Assembly (NCBI GenBank): GCA_947589305.1
Contig: CANQAP010000005.1
Location: 1 to 64,000, forward strand
Direction: 5' to 3'
DNA: 64,000 bases
Source: an uncultured Lachnospiraceae bacterium
Lineage (GTDB): Bacteria; Bacillota; Clostridia; Lachnospirales; Lachnospiraceae
How positions within the stretch are numbered: the stretch's first letter is position 1; each line of letters begins with the position of its first letter. Of this stretch, positions 37,311-46,271 are shown one piece after another. The notes beneath the pieces are model-generated. The model was not told where the DNA came from. It did no database searches and saw nothing but the letters and a program-made list of their open reading frames with translations. The position numbers were made by a program, and so were the translations under genes.

Positions 37311-37339
37311 ATTATACACATCTTTTACATGTTTGTAAA
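37311..37339 (-). promoter_or_regulatory. Promoter of the thioester adhesin gene
   Basis: TTTACA (37339-37334), a 17-nt spacer and a perfect TATAAT (37316-37311) on the minus strand. It lies only 20 nt past the stop codon of the phospholipase-like gene. Confidence 0.88.
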
Positions 37340-37358
37340 TATATTTTTTATTTTTTTA

Positions 37359-37931
37359 TCACATAGCGGCATGATGACGAAAAAATCGGGCGTGTGCAGC
37401 ATGAGCCTGCCGTTCGTTAAACAAGGAAAACATCTGATATGCGATCTGTTCCGTTACATTCACAATATAACTGCAATCGGTCTCCACTTGCGGCATCTGT
37501 TCTAAATACTCGTCGTGAATGGTCTTGATATACTCCATCACATCCCCCTGCATCTGATACTGCTTCGGTGTATTCCATTGTCCGCGTAGTTGGCTGCGCA
37601 GCCTGTATAACTGTTGTTTTTCAAATGCACAATGATCCCGTAACCCGAATTCTCCATGTTCGTTATGCGGAGCCGTAAAATAATCTGCCACATAATGGGT
37701 CACATATCCCAAACGATATGCGGAAACCAAATTCCAACGTCCGTATTGTTCCAGCTTACTCAATCTCCGTTCCACCCGCTGCGTTGTTGTACTGTAACTA
37801 TGTCCTTTGATCATGGAACGTATCATAAAATCAGGCGCTACACTGCCTACCTTAAACATAAATTCGATCGCCGGTCTTTCGTTATCCCTCATCAGATAAT
37901 CTGCCAAACGCCAATGGCTCTTTTTTCTCAT
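37359..37931 (-). CDS. Zinc-dependent phospholipase C-like protein
   Basis: A 190-residue all-helical protein resembling the zinc-dependent phospholipase C / S1-P1 fold: GSVAPDF, a KGHSY segment and RLGYVTHYVADYFTAPHNEHG hold the His/Asp residues that would bind zinc. There is no signal peptide, so it is probably cytoplasmic, unlike secreted toxin-type phospholipases; the substrate is unknown. GAGGAG lies 7 nt before the ATG. It has its own promoter (TAGACA-17-TATAAT) and no clear terminator, so some transcription may run into the adhesin leader. Confidence 0.75.
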   Translation of the reverse strand: MRKKSHWRLADYLMRDNERPAIEFMFKVGSVAPDFMIRSMIKGHSYSTTTQRVERRLSKLEQYGRWNLVSAYRLGYVTHYVADYFTAPHNEHGEFGLRDHCAFEKQQLYRLRSQLRGQWNTPKQYQMQGDVMEYIKTIHDEYLEQMPQVETDCSYIVNVTEQIAYQMFSLFNERQAHAAHARFFRHHAAM

Positions 37932-37992
37932 TTCAACACTCCTCTACTACTTTGAACCCGACAGCAACGCAATCGTCACTCTTATTTATTTC

Positions 37993-38021
37993 ATTATAAA
38001 TTTTTTCATATAAAATGTCTA
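37993..38021 (-). promoter_or_regulatory. Promoter of the phospholipase-like gene
   Basis: TAGACA (38021-38016), a 17-nt spacer and TATAAT (37998-37993) on the minus strand, about 60 nt before the start codon. Confidence 0.78.
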
Positions 38022-38123
38022 TCCAAACTTCGTAAAAAATATGAAATTTTTTTGAGGTTTTTTCTCTATATTCGCTGTCATGCCGATCCGCGTGCAAGCG
38101 GTAATATCTTCCTTCCCTTTTCC

Positions 38124-38152
38124 TTGACATACAAAAAGATACCTTTTATAAT
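38124..38152 (+). promoter_or_regulatory. Consensus promoter of trpS
   Basis: Both hexamers are perfect: TTGACA (38124-38129), a 17-nt spacer and TATAAT (38147-38152). The leader is only about 27 nt, which excludes the T-box control common for Firmicutes tRNA synthetase genes. Confidence 0.92.
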
Positions 38153-38185
38153 CGTTTTAGATTATAGATTAAGGAAGAAACCATT

Positions 38186-39277
38186 ATGGATAAAATCATT
38201 TTAACCGGTGACCGTCCTACCGGCAAGCTACACTTAGGACATTATGTAGGCTCTTTAAAGAGACGTGTGGAATTACAGAATTCCGGCGAATATGATAAGA
38301 TTTTTATCATGATCGCAGATGCACAGGCATTGACCGACAATGCAGATCATCCGGAAAAGATTCGGGAAAATATCATTGAAGTCGCTTTGGATTATCTGTC
38401 CTGCGGATTGGATCCCGCCAAATCACATCTGTTTATCCAGTCACAGGTGCCGGAATTGACCGAATTATCATTTTACTATATGAATTTAGTAACGGTTTCC
38501 CGTTTACAGAGAAACCCAACCGTAAAATCCGAAATTCAGCAGAGAAATTTTGAAGCCAGCATCCCTGTTGGTTTTTTTACGTATCCGATCAGTCAAACAG
38601 CCGACATTACCGCGTTTAAGGCAACCACTGTACCGGTTGGTGAGGATCAGCTGCCGATGCTGGAACAGGCAAGGGAAATTGTTCGTAAGTTTAATTCCGT
38701 ATATGGGGAAACATTGGTAGAACCGGAGGCACTCATTCCTGAAAACACGATCTGTTCCCGCCTCCCGGGGACGGACGGAAAAGCCAAGATGAGCAAATCG
38801 CTTGGAAACTGTATATATTTATCCGATTCCGAGGAAGACGTTCGCAAAAAAGTATTAAGCATGTATACGGATCCGAACCATATCAAAGTCAGCGATCCCG
38901 GCTGCTTAGAAGGCAATACCGTATTTACTTATCTGGATGCTTTCGCAACCGATGAACATTTTGCGCAATTCCTTCCGGAATATCCGAATTTAGAGGCATT
39001 AAAGGAACATTACCAGCGCGGCGGCTTAGGCGATATGAAAGTGAAGCGTTTTTTAGATGCCGTATTGCAATATGAATTAACGCCGATCCGCAACCGCCGA
39101 AAAGAATTGGAAAAAGACATTCCTGCCATTTATCAGATCCTCCGCGAAGGCAGCATTGCCGCTCAAAAAGAAGCTGCCCAAACTTTATCTGAAGTCAAAG
39201 CAGCCATGCGGATCAATTATTTTGATGACTCCGAATTAATAAATGCCCAGCAAATGAAATATAATTCTATGAACTAA
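38186..39277 (+). CDS. trpS: Tryptophanyl-tRNA synthetase
   Basis: TrpRS charges tRNA(Trp). The 363-residue class Ic synthetase has the HIGH-type motif in [15 protein letters not shown] and the KMSKS motif in [11 protein letters not shown]. It is somewhat longer than the classic 330-residue Bacillus enzyme because of the C-terminal region. AAGGAAG precedes the ATG. The 17-nt gap to the next gene suggests cotranscription. No T-box leader is present, so expression should not depend on uncharged tRNA(Trp) by that route. Confidence 0.97.
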   Translation: MDKIILTGDRPTGKLHLGHYVGSLKRRVELQNSGEYDKIFIMIADAQALTDNADHPEKIRENIIEVALDYLSCGLDPAKSHLFIQSQVPELTELSFYYMNLVTVSRLQRNPTVKSEIQQRNFEASIPVGFFTYPISQTADITAFKATTVPVGEDQLPMLEQAREIVRKFNSVYGETLVEPEALIPENTICSRLPGTDGKAKMSKSLGNCIYLSDSEEDVRKKVLSMYTDPNHIKVSDPGCLEGNTVFTYLDAFATDEHFAQFLPEYPNLEALKEHYQRGGLGDMKVKRFLDAVLQYELTPIRNRRKELEKDIPAIYQILREGSIAAQKEAAQTLSEVKAAMRINYFDDSELINAQQMKYNSMN

Positions 39278-39294
39278 CCCAAGAGGATTATAAC

Positions 39295-39888
39295 ATGAAA
39301 CCGAAGGATATGGATTCTCCATATGAAGACAAAATCATAACGATTCCTAATCTGTTAAGTGTATTTCGCATTTTACTGTTGCCTGTTTTTGTGATGCTTT
39401 ATTTGAATGCGGATACAAACTGGGAATTTCTGCGGGCAACCATTGTACTTGCGATTTCCGCTCTCACGGATCTGATCGACGGCAAGATCGCACGTAAGTT
39501 CCATATGATTTCCAACTTAGGAAAGGTTCTTGATCCGGTTGCGGATAAGCTCACGCATATCACCATTGCGTTCTGCCTCTGCTTGCAGATCCCGCACATG
39601 ATCTATGTGCTTATTTTACTTGTCATCAAAGAATCCTGTATGATGTTCATGGCACTATATGGTACGTTTCGCAAAAACAAAAAGATCTGGGATTCCGCGC
39701 AATGGTACGGTAAAGTCTCTACCACCATCGTATTCATCGTGTTCATAGCCCTTGTCCTGTTTCCAAATATGCCTGTCCGACTTGCCAATACCTTAATGAT
39801 CATTTGCGCGATCGGTCTGCTCGGAAGTCTGTTTATGTATATCCGAATGTTTTTCCTCTTAAATTCCAAAAAGCATAATCAGGAATGA
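39295..39888 (+). CDS. CDP-alcohol phosphatidyltransferase (PgsA-like)
   Basis: A 197-residue membrane enzyme that transfers a CDP-activated phosphatidyl group to an alcohol. The full CDP-OH-P motif is visible as LIDGKIARKF, then the Gly and two aspartates in GKVLDPVADKL. About five helices follow the family pattern. Phosphatidylglycerophosphate synthase is the likeliest identity, but related alcohols such as serine or inositol cannot be excluded. It follows trpS closely, and its last 10 nt overlap the end of the converging dus gene. Confidence 0.88.
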   Translation: MKPKDMDSPYEDKIITIPNLLSVFRILLLPVFVMLYLNADTNWEFLRATIVLAISALTDLIDGKIARKFHMISNLGKVLDPVADKLTHITIAFCLCLQIPHMIYVLILLVIKESCMMFMALYGTFRKNKKIWDSAQWYGKVSTTIVFIVFIALVLFPNMPVRLANTLMIICAIGLLGSLFMYIRMFFLLNSKKHNQE

Positions 39889-40886
39889 TTCCGATCGTTT
39901 TCATTCCATAAACCGCAAGGGATTTTTATGAATTCTGCATTGGCAAATAATATATTTATTGCATCTAGATATTCCGTAAAGCGATTCGCCTTGCGGACTT
40001 TTTTTAATTCCCGTTCATTCTTGCCAAACAGCCATCCCCAATAATTCCATAATTCTTTCATTTTGAATAATATATTTTTTTCTCCAAAGTCCAAACGTCG
40101 ATAGGCTTCAAATATGTCATCATGAAACCGTCTCAGTTCTTCCGGTTGTAAAGGAGAACCGCCACGCAGTTCGCGTGCCAACGCCGGATCTGCCAACAAT
40201 CCCCTGCCCAACATAACCGCGTGAAATGGTGTATCCGCATATTGGATCTGAATGGTCTCCCAATCCTGTCTGGTAAAGATATTGCCGTTATAACAAATCG
40301 GAACGGCATCTTTTTCCGTCTGCCTGCCATTTTGCATTGCCTGTTGCAATAACTGTGTTCGCGGGATCCCTCGATAAAAGTCTGTCCGAAATCTCGGATG
40401 CACGATCAATTCCCGTATCGGAAATTGGCATAACAACTGAAATAATTCCATAAAATCGTCTGTGTCCGTCATACCTAATCTTGTCTTGATCGTAATATCC
40501 GCCTTCCAGTCCACAGAAAAGATGTCCTCTAAAAACACACGCAGCCTTTCTTTATCCGCCAGCATTCCAGCCCCTTTTCCCTTTGCGACCACCGTACCTG
40601 ACGGACAGCCCAGATTCAGATTGATCTCCGAATAGCCATAGGCTTCCAAAGCTTTTCCTGCTCGTATAAATCCGTCTGCATGATTGGTCAGGATCTGAGG
40701 GACTACCGGCAGTCCCTCGTTATGTTCCGGCAGGATATCCCGTTCCTCTTTCGGAACAAAGACCCGCTTTCCATTCGGTTGAATAAACGGTGCATAAAAC
40801 TTGTCTACATACGGAAAATGATCCCATACCACCTTACGATATACATGTCCTGTGATTCCCTCCATCGGGGCAAAATAGATGTTCAT
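39879..40886 (-). CDS. tRNA-dihydrouridine synthase family protein
   Basis: A 335-residue second Dus-type enzyme. It begins NIYFAPMEGITGHVYR, has the catalytic cysteine in NLGCPSGTVVAKGKGAG, then TIKTRLGMTD, HPRFRTDFYRG and the C-terminal MLGRGLLADP FMN segment. The sequence is more divergent than dusB at 17201-18208, so the target uridine may differ. The ATG overlaps the stop codon of the upstream methyltransferase gene (ATGA), so translation is coupled; an apparent longer form running back into that gene is rejected. Confidence 0.93.
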   Translation of the reverse strand: MNIYFAPMEGITGHVYRKVVWDHFPYVDKFYAPFIQPNGKRVFVPKEERDILPEHNEGLPVVPQILTNHADGFIRAGKALEAYGYSEINLNLGCPSGTVVAKGKGAGMLADKERLRVFLEDIFSVDWKADITIKTRLGMTDTDDFMELFQLLCQFPIRELIVHPRFRTDFYRGIPRTQLLQQAMQNGRQTEKDAVPICYNGNIFTRQDWETIQIQYADTPFHAVMLGRGLLADPALARELRGGSPLQPEELRRFHDDIFEAYRRLDFGEKNILFKMKELWNYWGWLFGKNERELKKVRKANRFTEYLDAINILFANAEFIKIPCGLWNENDRNHS

Positions 40887-41683
40887 TCGTCTTTCTTCCT
40901 TAAAATATCCACAATATGCGCTCCTGCCCCGAGCAGTTCCGGACGTTCGCACACGGAGAGATGATACTGCATAAACAGTTCAAATGTCTGATCGTCCATC
41001 TGATTCAAGACCGGACGGATATAATTGGCAGGACCGTCCGCAGACAGAATCCTGAGCCGTGTCAGATCAGCCAGCTCCGCATACCGGTTAATGTCTTCCA
41101 CACGGACATAATCATATAGGTCCTTAGGTTCAGAGATACAGTGAAAATCTTCCGTCAATCTATGATTTTCCAGACACTCCTGAATATGATTCTCTTTAAA
41201 GGCATAGGTGATCACACCATATTCATTCATACAGTATGCTACGAATATCGTTCCGTTCGGACGCGTTACCCGTTTCGCCTCGCGTAATGCCTGTACTTTA
41301 TCTTCCAAAGTAAATAAATGATACATCGGTCCGAATAATAGCGTTATATGATAGTGGTCATCCGGCAATTTCGATAAGTGCAAAGCATTCCCCTGACGGG
41401 CATCTACGGTACTTCCCTTTTTTTTCAAAATGCCTAAATTATAACGTACCAGTTCTATGGCAGTGACCGAATACCCCTCGTCCGCCAAGGCGACCGCATA
41501 TTTTCCGGTACCCGCTCCTATATCCAATACTTGGATCTCATGTTTTGCATATCCTTCCTTTTCCAGTTTGCCTAACGCCTGATGGATATATTTCATCGAC
41601 GTTCTGAATTCCACCTGTCCGTAACGGGAATTCAAACGCTTTTCTTCGTTAAATTTATTGTAATACTGTTCCAGTTCCGTCAT
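40883..41683 (-). CDS. Class I SAM-dependent methyltransferase
   Basis: A 266-residue methyltransferase with motif I in VLDIGAGTGKYAVALADEG, the acidic residue after beta 2 (VTAIELV), and the later LLFGPMYHLF and AKRVTRPNGTIFVAYC segments. The substrate is not evident; coupling to a tRNA dihydrouridine synthase makes an RNA substrate conceivable, but small-molecule targets are equally possible. AGAGGA precedes the ATG. It is the first gene of a two-gene unit with the dus homologue. Confidence 0.87.
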   Translation of the reverse strand: MTELEQYYNKFNEEKRLNSRYGQVEFRTSMKYIHQALGKLEKEGYAKHEIQVLDIGAGTGKYAVALADEGYSVTAIELVRYNLGILKKKGSTVDARQGNALHLSKLPDDHYHITLLFGPMYHLFTLEDKVQALREAKRVTRPNGTIFVAYCMNEYGVITYAFKENHIQECLENHRLTEDFHCISEPKDLYDYVRVEDINRYAELADLTRLRILSADGPANYIRPVLNQMDDQTFELFMQYHLSVCERPELLGAGAHIVDILRKKDE

Positions 41684-41714
41684 GTGTATTTCCTCTTTGT
41701 TTCAGGATGAAGGT

Positions 41715-41743
41715 AGGCTATCATACTCCCTGCAAAATGTCAA
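41715..41743 (-). promoter_or_regulatory. Promoter of the methyltransferase-dus unit
   Basis: A perfect TTGACA (41743-41738), a 17-nt spacer ending TGA and TAGCCT (41720-41715) on the minus strand, giving a partial extended -10. Confidence 0.6.
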
Positions 41744-41757
41744 GATTTCTACCGTTT

Positions 41758-42333
41758 TCAATAGGTTTCGCCACATTGACACAACAATTCTTTCATCTCC
41801 TGAATCCCTCGTTTCTGTGATCGAATGATTGCCTGAAGAATCGGTATCAATTCCGGGCAAATACGAAATCGCAACGCCGATTCCGACATCTGTACCGCCC
41901 CGCAATGATGAGGGATCATTTCCCTCATGAAATTGATATTGATATTATTTCCGGCAGGCGCATTCTTCATATCCGTAAACATCTGTTCCGTTATTTTTTC
42001 AAAATTTCTGCCGTATACACACAATTCTTTTTCCAAGTTACAGTACCCGTCGCAGCGTTCAATCACCGATTCCATATCCTGAATACTTTGCGTCTGCTCT
42101 GTAATAATATTCTTTGCGATACGTTGCAGCGGGATAAATGTCGTATACTTCAACAGATTGCGGCTCATTTCGATCGCTGCCCGATGATGCGGAATCATCT
42201 GTACGATAAAATTATGAGAAATACTATTGTTGAGCAGGCAGGCTTTCGTCATGCCTGTGATCATTTCATCCAATATACTTTTATACTGTTTTAAATACAT
42301 GTTGGTTACGTCACTGAATTCACAGCATCCCAT
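41758..42333 (-). CDS. Tandem DUF305 protein
   Basis: A 191-residue helical protein with two DUF305 units. Each contains the MIPHH motif (VQMIPHHRAAIEMS near residue 45-58, and MREMIPHHCGAVQMSE in the second half). DUF305 has a ferritin-like four-helix fold and its histidines suggest metal binding; some members are linked to copper. There is no signal peptide, and cysteines are numerous (CC near the start, CDGYC, CQC at the end). GGGGAG lies upstream of the ATG chosen at 42331-42333. A strong inverted repeat lies just upstream. Confidence 0.82.
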   Translation of the reverse strand: MGCCEFSDVTNMYLKQYKSILDEMITGMTKACLLNNSISHNFIVQMIPHHRAAIEMSRNLLKYTTFIPLQRIAKNIITEQTQSIQDMESVIERCDGYCNLEKELCVYGRNFEKITEQMFTDMKNAPAGNNININFMREMIPHHCGAVQMSESALRFRICPELIPILQAIIRSQKRGIQEMKELLCQCGETY

Positions 42334-42358
42334 ATGTTTACTCCCCTCTTCCATCGAT

Positions 42359-42393
42359 GCGTATAGAAACGTCTATCCTCTATACGCTTTTTT
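42359..42393. promoter_or_regulatory. Inverted repeat upstream of the DUF305 gene
   Basis: GCGTATAG (42359-42366) and CTATACGC (42380-42387) form a perfect 8-bp inverted repeat with a 13-nt loop, followed on the plus strand by TTTTTT. It lies 26 nt before the DUF305 start codon. It may be an operator or 5' hairpin of that gene; read on the plus strand it has terminator form although no plus-strand gene precedes it. Confidence 0.6.
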
Positions 42394-42570
42394 ATATCAT
42401 ATGACACTGTACATGCTTTCGTGCAAAGCTGACTGCTTTTCATGTATTTTTTTACCATTCTAATACATCTGTATTTTTATGGTCTTTTCCTCAACGTTCG
42501 TTGATTTTTCAAGAATAATTCTTCCGAATTTCTTTCATTAGATTCTTTCACTTGCACATGAAAACAAATA

Positions 42571-42611
42571 TGCTATAATAAGCCATGTTGATGTGTGCAT
42601 CAGTCATCAAC
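42571..42611 (+). promoter_or_regulatory. Promoter and leader inverted repeat of the MacAB-like operon
   Basis: TGCTATAAT (42571-42579) is an extended -10 with a weak -35 (TTGCAC, 16-nt spacer). Right at the predicted start lies GTTGATG-N11-CATCAAC (42587-42611), flanked by AGCC and GGCT. It could be an operator or a leader stem-loop. Confidence 0.6.
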
Positions 42612-42665
42612 GGCGGTTGGCTGCATCATACATAACACTCTGACTATGCAAAATGGAGGTGTGGA

Positions 42666-43352
42666 ATGGAATCCCTGATACATATAGAACATATCATGAA
42701 AATATATAATCCGGGTGAAAATGAGGTACGTGCCTTAGACAATGTTACGTTAGATATTACAACCGGAGAATTCGTAGCCATTATCGGGCAATCCGGTTCC
42801 GGGAAATCTACGCTGATGAATATTTTAGGATGCCTTGATGTCCCGACTTCCGGCACCTATATCCTGTCCGGAGAAAATGTATCCGCATTAAGCGACAATG
42901 CCCTATCGGACATTCGCAACCGAAAGATCGGGTTTATTTTTCAGGGATTTAACTTAATTCCAAATCTCTCGGCTTTGGAAAACGTGATGCTTCCCCTCAT
43001 ATACCGCGGCGTTCCCATGAAAGAACGTCAGGCATTTGCACAAGAAGCCCTGAAGATCGTAGGGCTGGAGCATCGTATTCATCACAAACCTTCCGAATTG
43101 AGCGGCGGTCAACAACAGCGTGTCGCGATCGCAAGAGCGATTGCCGCCAAACCGCCTATCATTTTAGCGGATGAACCGACTGGGAACCTAGATTCTTCAT
43201 CCACCAAAGAAATCATGAACATCTTACATGAACTTCATGAAAGCGGTCGTACCGTTATCCTGATCACTCATGATAATCAGATCGCCGCAAACGCCAAACG
43301 CGTGGTAAAGATCATGGACGGTAAAATTGAATCGGATACTACAAACGATTAA
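42666..43352 (+). CDS. ABC transporter ATP-binding protein (MacB-type)
   Basis: A 228-residue ATPase of the LolD/MacB class, which drives mechanical or export functions of FtsX-type permeases. Visible motifs are Walker A (GQSGSGKST), Q-loop (FQGFNLIPNLSALENVMLP), signature LSGGQQQR, Walker B (ILADEPTGNLD) and the H-loop (ILITHD). GGAGG lies upstream of the ATG. It is first of three genes with an adaptor and a permease, 12 nt apart each. Confidence 0.95.
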   Translation: MESLIHIEHIMKIYNPGENEVRALDNVTLDITTGEFVAIIGQSGSGKSTLMNILGCLDVPTSGTYILSGENVSALSDNALSDIRNRKIGFIFQGFNLIPNLSALENVMLPLIYRGVPMKERQAFAQEALKIVGLEHRIHHKPSELSGGQQQRVAIARAIAAKPPIILADEPTGNLDSSSTKEIMNILHELHESGRTVILITHDNQIAANAKRVVKIMDGKIESDTTND

Positions 43353-43364
43353 AAGGAGGCTATC

Positions 43365-44909
43365 ATGTCAGAACAAACAGAAAATAAAAAGAAAAAAAAT
43401 CATCTTCCGCTCATCATCGGACTTTCGGCTGCTGCCGTTTGCATCCTGATCTTGATCGGTATCGGCATTTCCGCGATTTCACGATTCCAACAGAATTTCG
43501 GTCTGCCGGTCGAAGTCGAACATCCAATGATCAACGACATTGTCGCCGACATTAAAACAACCGGCACCATCTCCAGCACGGACGTCACGAGCTATACTAC
43601 TTCCATTGCCGCCACTGTGGAGGATATTCAGATCAAACCGGGGCAGAGCATTCAGGCGGGCGATACCATTTTAACCTTTGATATCCGTGATTTAGAAGAT
43701 CAGTACGATCAGGCGGCGCTAAACGCCCGTTCCACGGAATTAAGCAATCAGAGTACGATTGATGCTTCCAACGAAAGCAGTTCCGAACTTACAAAAGCCA
43801 AGCAGGCTGCCGACAACCTACGCAGTCAGATAGAAACCGTAAAGCAGGAAATTGCCGATTTACAGACCGGTATGGAAGAAACCGGTTCCAATGATCTGAC
43901 TCTTGCGATCATGGAGCAGCGAAATCAGTTAACACTTGTGTTGGAAAATATCCAAACTCTTTTAGACAGCAATCCGGAGAGTAATGATATCAATACCAAT
44001 CCGGATTATATCGAGGCATGTGCCAAGCGGGATGCCTTAACTTCTTCCATTTCCAATCTGGAAGCCATTTTAAGCAGCTCAGCGGATATGTCTGACAGTA
44101 TCACAGCCGTAATCTCCGCTAAGTCCAGTGAACTAGCGGATCTGCAAGGACAACTTGCCACACAGGAAGCACTCATTGAAAGCGCAGAAGCCGGTATCCT
44201 GACAGACGCACAGCGGGAACAGCTATCCATTGCCAGCAAACTATCTACTTTACAGGTAGATGCCGCTGCCGCATCGTTAGAAGAAGGAAAGGCGGGCATT
44301 ATCGCCAAACAAGACGGTATCGTAACGTCCGTCGATATTACGGAAGGTCAGACCGCCACGCCCGGTTATCCTCTGTTCACCATTGCCAGCACCGACCAAC
44401 TCAAAGTGACGATCGCATTGACAAAAAAAGAACTGGAAACGGTTGCGCTCGGTCAGTCTGCTACCGTCACCCTACTGAATCGAGACTATGAAGGAACCGT
44501 CACTTATATCAGTCATATGGCAAATACCAGTGCAACCGGCACGACGACGATTGATGCGGAAATCACCCTACAACATCCGGATGATTCGATCATTCTTGGC
44601 ATGGATGCACAAGTCGTTATCCATACCGCATCCAAAAAAGATGTCCTCACGATTCCGAACATTGCGTTAAATGTAGATAATACCGGCACCTTTGTATACA
44701 CTGTGGAAGATAACGTCGTAGTCAAGAAATATATCACAACCGGCATCAGTGACGACACCAAATATGAAGTGCTGGACGGTATCACGAAAGACACCTTGGT
44801 GATCACGAATATCACTTCCGCTATCCAAGAAGGTCTTCCGGTCATACCGAACGATTTGGAAGAACAACAGACATCGGATACTTCAGAAGCAGATACCACT
44901 AAAAACTAG
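43365..44909 (+). CDS. Membrane-fusion adaptor (HlyD/MacA-like)
   Basis: A 514-residue adaptor with a short cytoplasmic N-terminus, one membrane helix (about 14-37), then an extracytoplasmic part: a lipoyl/barrel-sandwich half (VEDIQIKPGQSIQAGDTILTF), a long helical coiled-coil hairpin (about residues 115-300), the second lipoyl half (IIAKQDGIVTSVDI) and beta-barrel domains. Gram-positive bacteria lack an outer-membrane partner, so it probably helps substrate capture at the outer face. It ends in a Thr/Glu-rich tail. AAAAGGAGG precedes the ATG. Confidence 0.93.
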   Translation: MSEQTENKKKKNHLPLIIGLSAAAVCILILIGIGISAISRFQQNFGLPVEVEHPMINDIVADIKTTGTISSTDVTSYTTSIAATVEDIQIKPGQSIQAGDTILTFDIRDLEDQYDQAALNARSTELSNQSTIDASNESSSELTKAKQAADNLRSQIETVKQEIADLQTGMEETGSNDLTLAIMEQRNQLTLVLENIQTLLDSNPESNDINTNPDYIEACAKRDALTSSISNLEAILSSSADMSDSITAVISAKSSELADLQGQLATQEALIESAEAGILTDAQREQLSIASKLSTLQVDAAAASLEEGKAGIIAKQDGIVTSVDITEGQTATPGYPLFTIASTDQLKVTIALTKKELETVALGQSATVTLLNRDYEGTVTYISHMANTSATGTTTIDAEITLQHPDDSIILGMDAQVVIHTASKKDVLTIPNIALNVDNTGTFVYTVEDNVVVKKYITTGISDDTKYEVLDGITKDTLVITNITSAIQEGLPVIPNDLEEQQTSDTSEADTTKN

Positions 44910-44921
44910 GAGGAGCCGGAT

Positions 44922-46160
44922 ATGTCACAGTTCTTAGAATATATCAAGATGGCATTGTTTAATATCCTGTCGAATAAAGTACGATCCCTCCTGACCATGC
45001 TCGGCATCGTGATCGGCATCTCTTCTGTGATTCTGATCATGGCACTGGGAAACGGTGCAAAAGAAAGCATTACCGAGCAATTAAGCACTGTCGGGAACGG
45101 ACAGGTTATGATCTTATCCATGGGAAACGAACGGATCACGATCGAAGACTTAGAATACATTCAAACTCACATCGAAGGCGTACAGGCATACCTTGTAACG
45201 TCAATGCCTGACGGAACGATCACGACACCAAAGGGATCGTTTACCGGATATGCCTATGGCTGTAACGAGAATAACTATCTGTTTGAACAATACAGTACAT
45301 TGAGCAACGGACATTACTTTACAAAAGAGGACTACGATATGGGAAGAATGGTCTGTTATCTTGCAGAAGATGACGCCATCAAGCTATTCGGCAATACGGA
45401 TGTGATCGGTATGCCGATCGATATCGAGATTCATGGAAAGATCTTAAGCTATACGATCGTAGGACTAACCTCCTATATCAACGAATCCAATGCCATTTCC
45501 TATGACTATGAAAATGCACCTATTTATCTGAATGTACCTCTTAGCACCCTCAATCAAAAACTGGGATTGGATGCGATACAGATACAGGGATACACCGATG
45601 CGACATTGATGCTGGCTTCTGATATCGACACGCAGGATACCTGTAATCAGATTATCCGTATTTTAGAAAGCCGCCATGACTGCCTCGGAGAAGATCAATT
45701 TATGTTCCAGAGTTTTAACGATATACTGGCAACCATTAACATAGTCATTAATATGATAACTCTTTTTATCGCTTTGGTCGCCGCCATTTCCCTGTTTGTC
45801 GGCGGAATCGGGGTCATGAACATCATGCTGGTATCTGTAACGGAACGGACGCGGGAAATTGGTATCCGAAAAGCATTGGGTGCCAAAACACGTTCCATTA
45901 TGCTGCAATTCCTGTTGGAATCCGGCTTTATCACTATGGTGGGCGGTATTTTGGGTATTTTGATCGGACTAGGCGGAGCGTATGCGTTAAGCACGATCAT
46001 CAGTATGGCAATGCCGGATTATGCTTTCACCCCTTCGATCAGTCTGACCGTTATTTTGATCACTACCCTGTTTTCCTCTACAGTCGGTTTGTTTTTTGGT
46101 ATCTATCCTGCCAGAAAGGCAGCCAAATTAAGCCCGATCGAAGCTCTGCGGAGAATGTAA
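44922..46160 (+). CDS. ABC transporter permease (MacB/FtsX family)
   Basis: A 412-residue permease with an N-terminal helix (LTMLGIVIGISSVILIMALGN), a large extracytoplasmic MacB-type core domain (about 50-260) and three C-terminal helices of the FtsX domain, with VTERTREIGIRKALGAK between the second and third helices as in all MacB proteins. With the ATPase and adaptor it forms a complete Gram-positive MacAB-like exporter, probably for peptides, antibiotics or lipids. No two-component system is adjacent. A strong terminator follows. Confidence 0.95.
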   Translation: MSQFLEYIKMALFNILSNKVRSLLTMLGIVIGISSVILIMALGNGAKESITEQLSTVGNGQVMILSMGNERITIEDLEYIQTHIEGVQAYLVTSMPDGTITTPKGSFTGYAYGCNENNYLFEQYSTLSNGHYFTKEDYDMGRMVCYLAEDDAIKLFGNTDVIGMPIDIEIHGKILSYTIVGLTSYINESNAISYDYENAPIYLNVPLSTLNQKLGLDAIQIQGYTDATLMLASDIDTQDTCNQIIRILESRHDCLGEDQFMFQSFNDILATINIVINMITLFIALVAAISLFVGGIGVMNIMLVSVTERTREIGIRKALGAKTRSIMLQFLLESGFITMVGGILGILIGLGGAYALSTIISMAMPDYAFTPSISLTVILITTLFSSTVGLFFGIYPARKAAKLSPIEALRRM

Positions 46161-46189
46161 GGCATACAGATTTCATATCTGACAGCACA

Positions 46190-46217
46190 ATGGTTCCGAA
46201 AACATTCGGAACCATTT
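46190..46217 (+). terminator. Terminator of the MacAB-like operon
   Basis: AATGGTTCCGAA (46190-46201) and TTCGGAACCATT (46206-46217) pair perfectly over 12 bp with a 4-nt loop, followed by TGTATTAT. It lies 30 nt past the permease stop and before the converging symporter gene. Confidence 0.82.
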
Positions 46218-46271
46218 GTATTATAAGATACTTCGCCTGTTGTTGTCATCGTATATCTTACAGATAGTATT

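Noticed and set aside
38153..38185. T-box leader before trpS
   Set aside because: Only about 27 nt separate the predicted start from the ATG, and the T-box sequence is absent.
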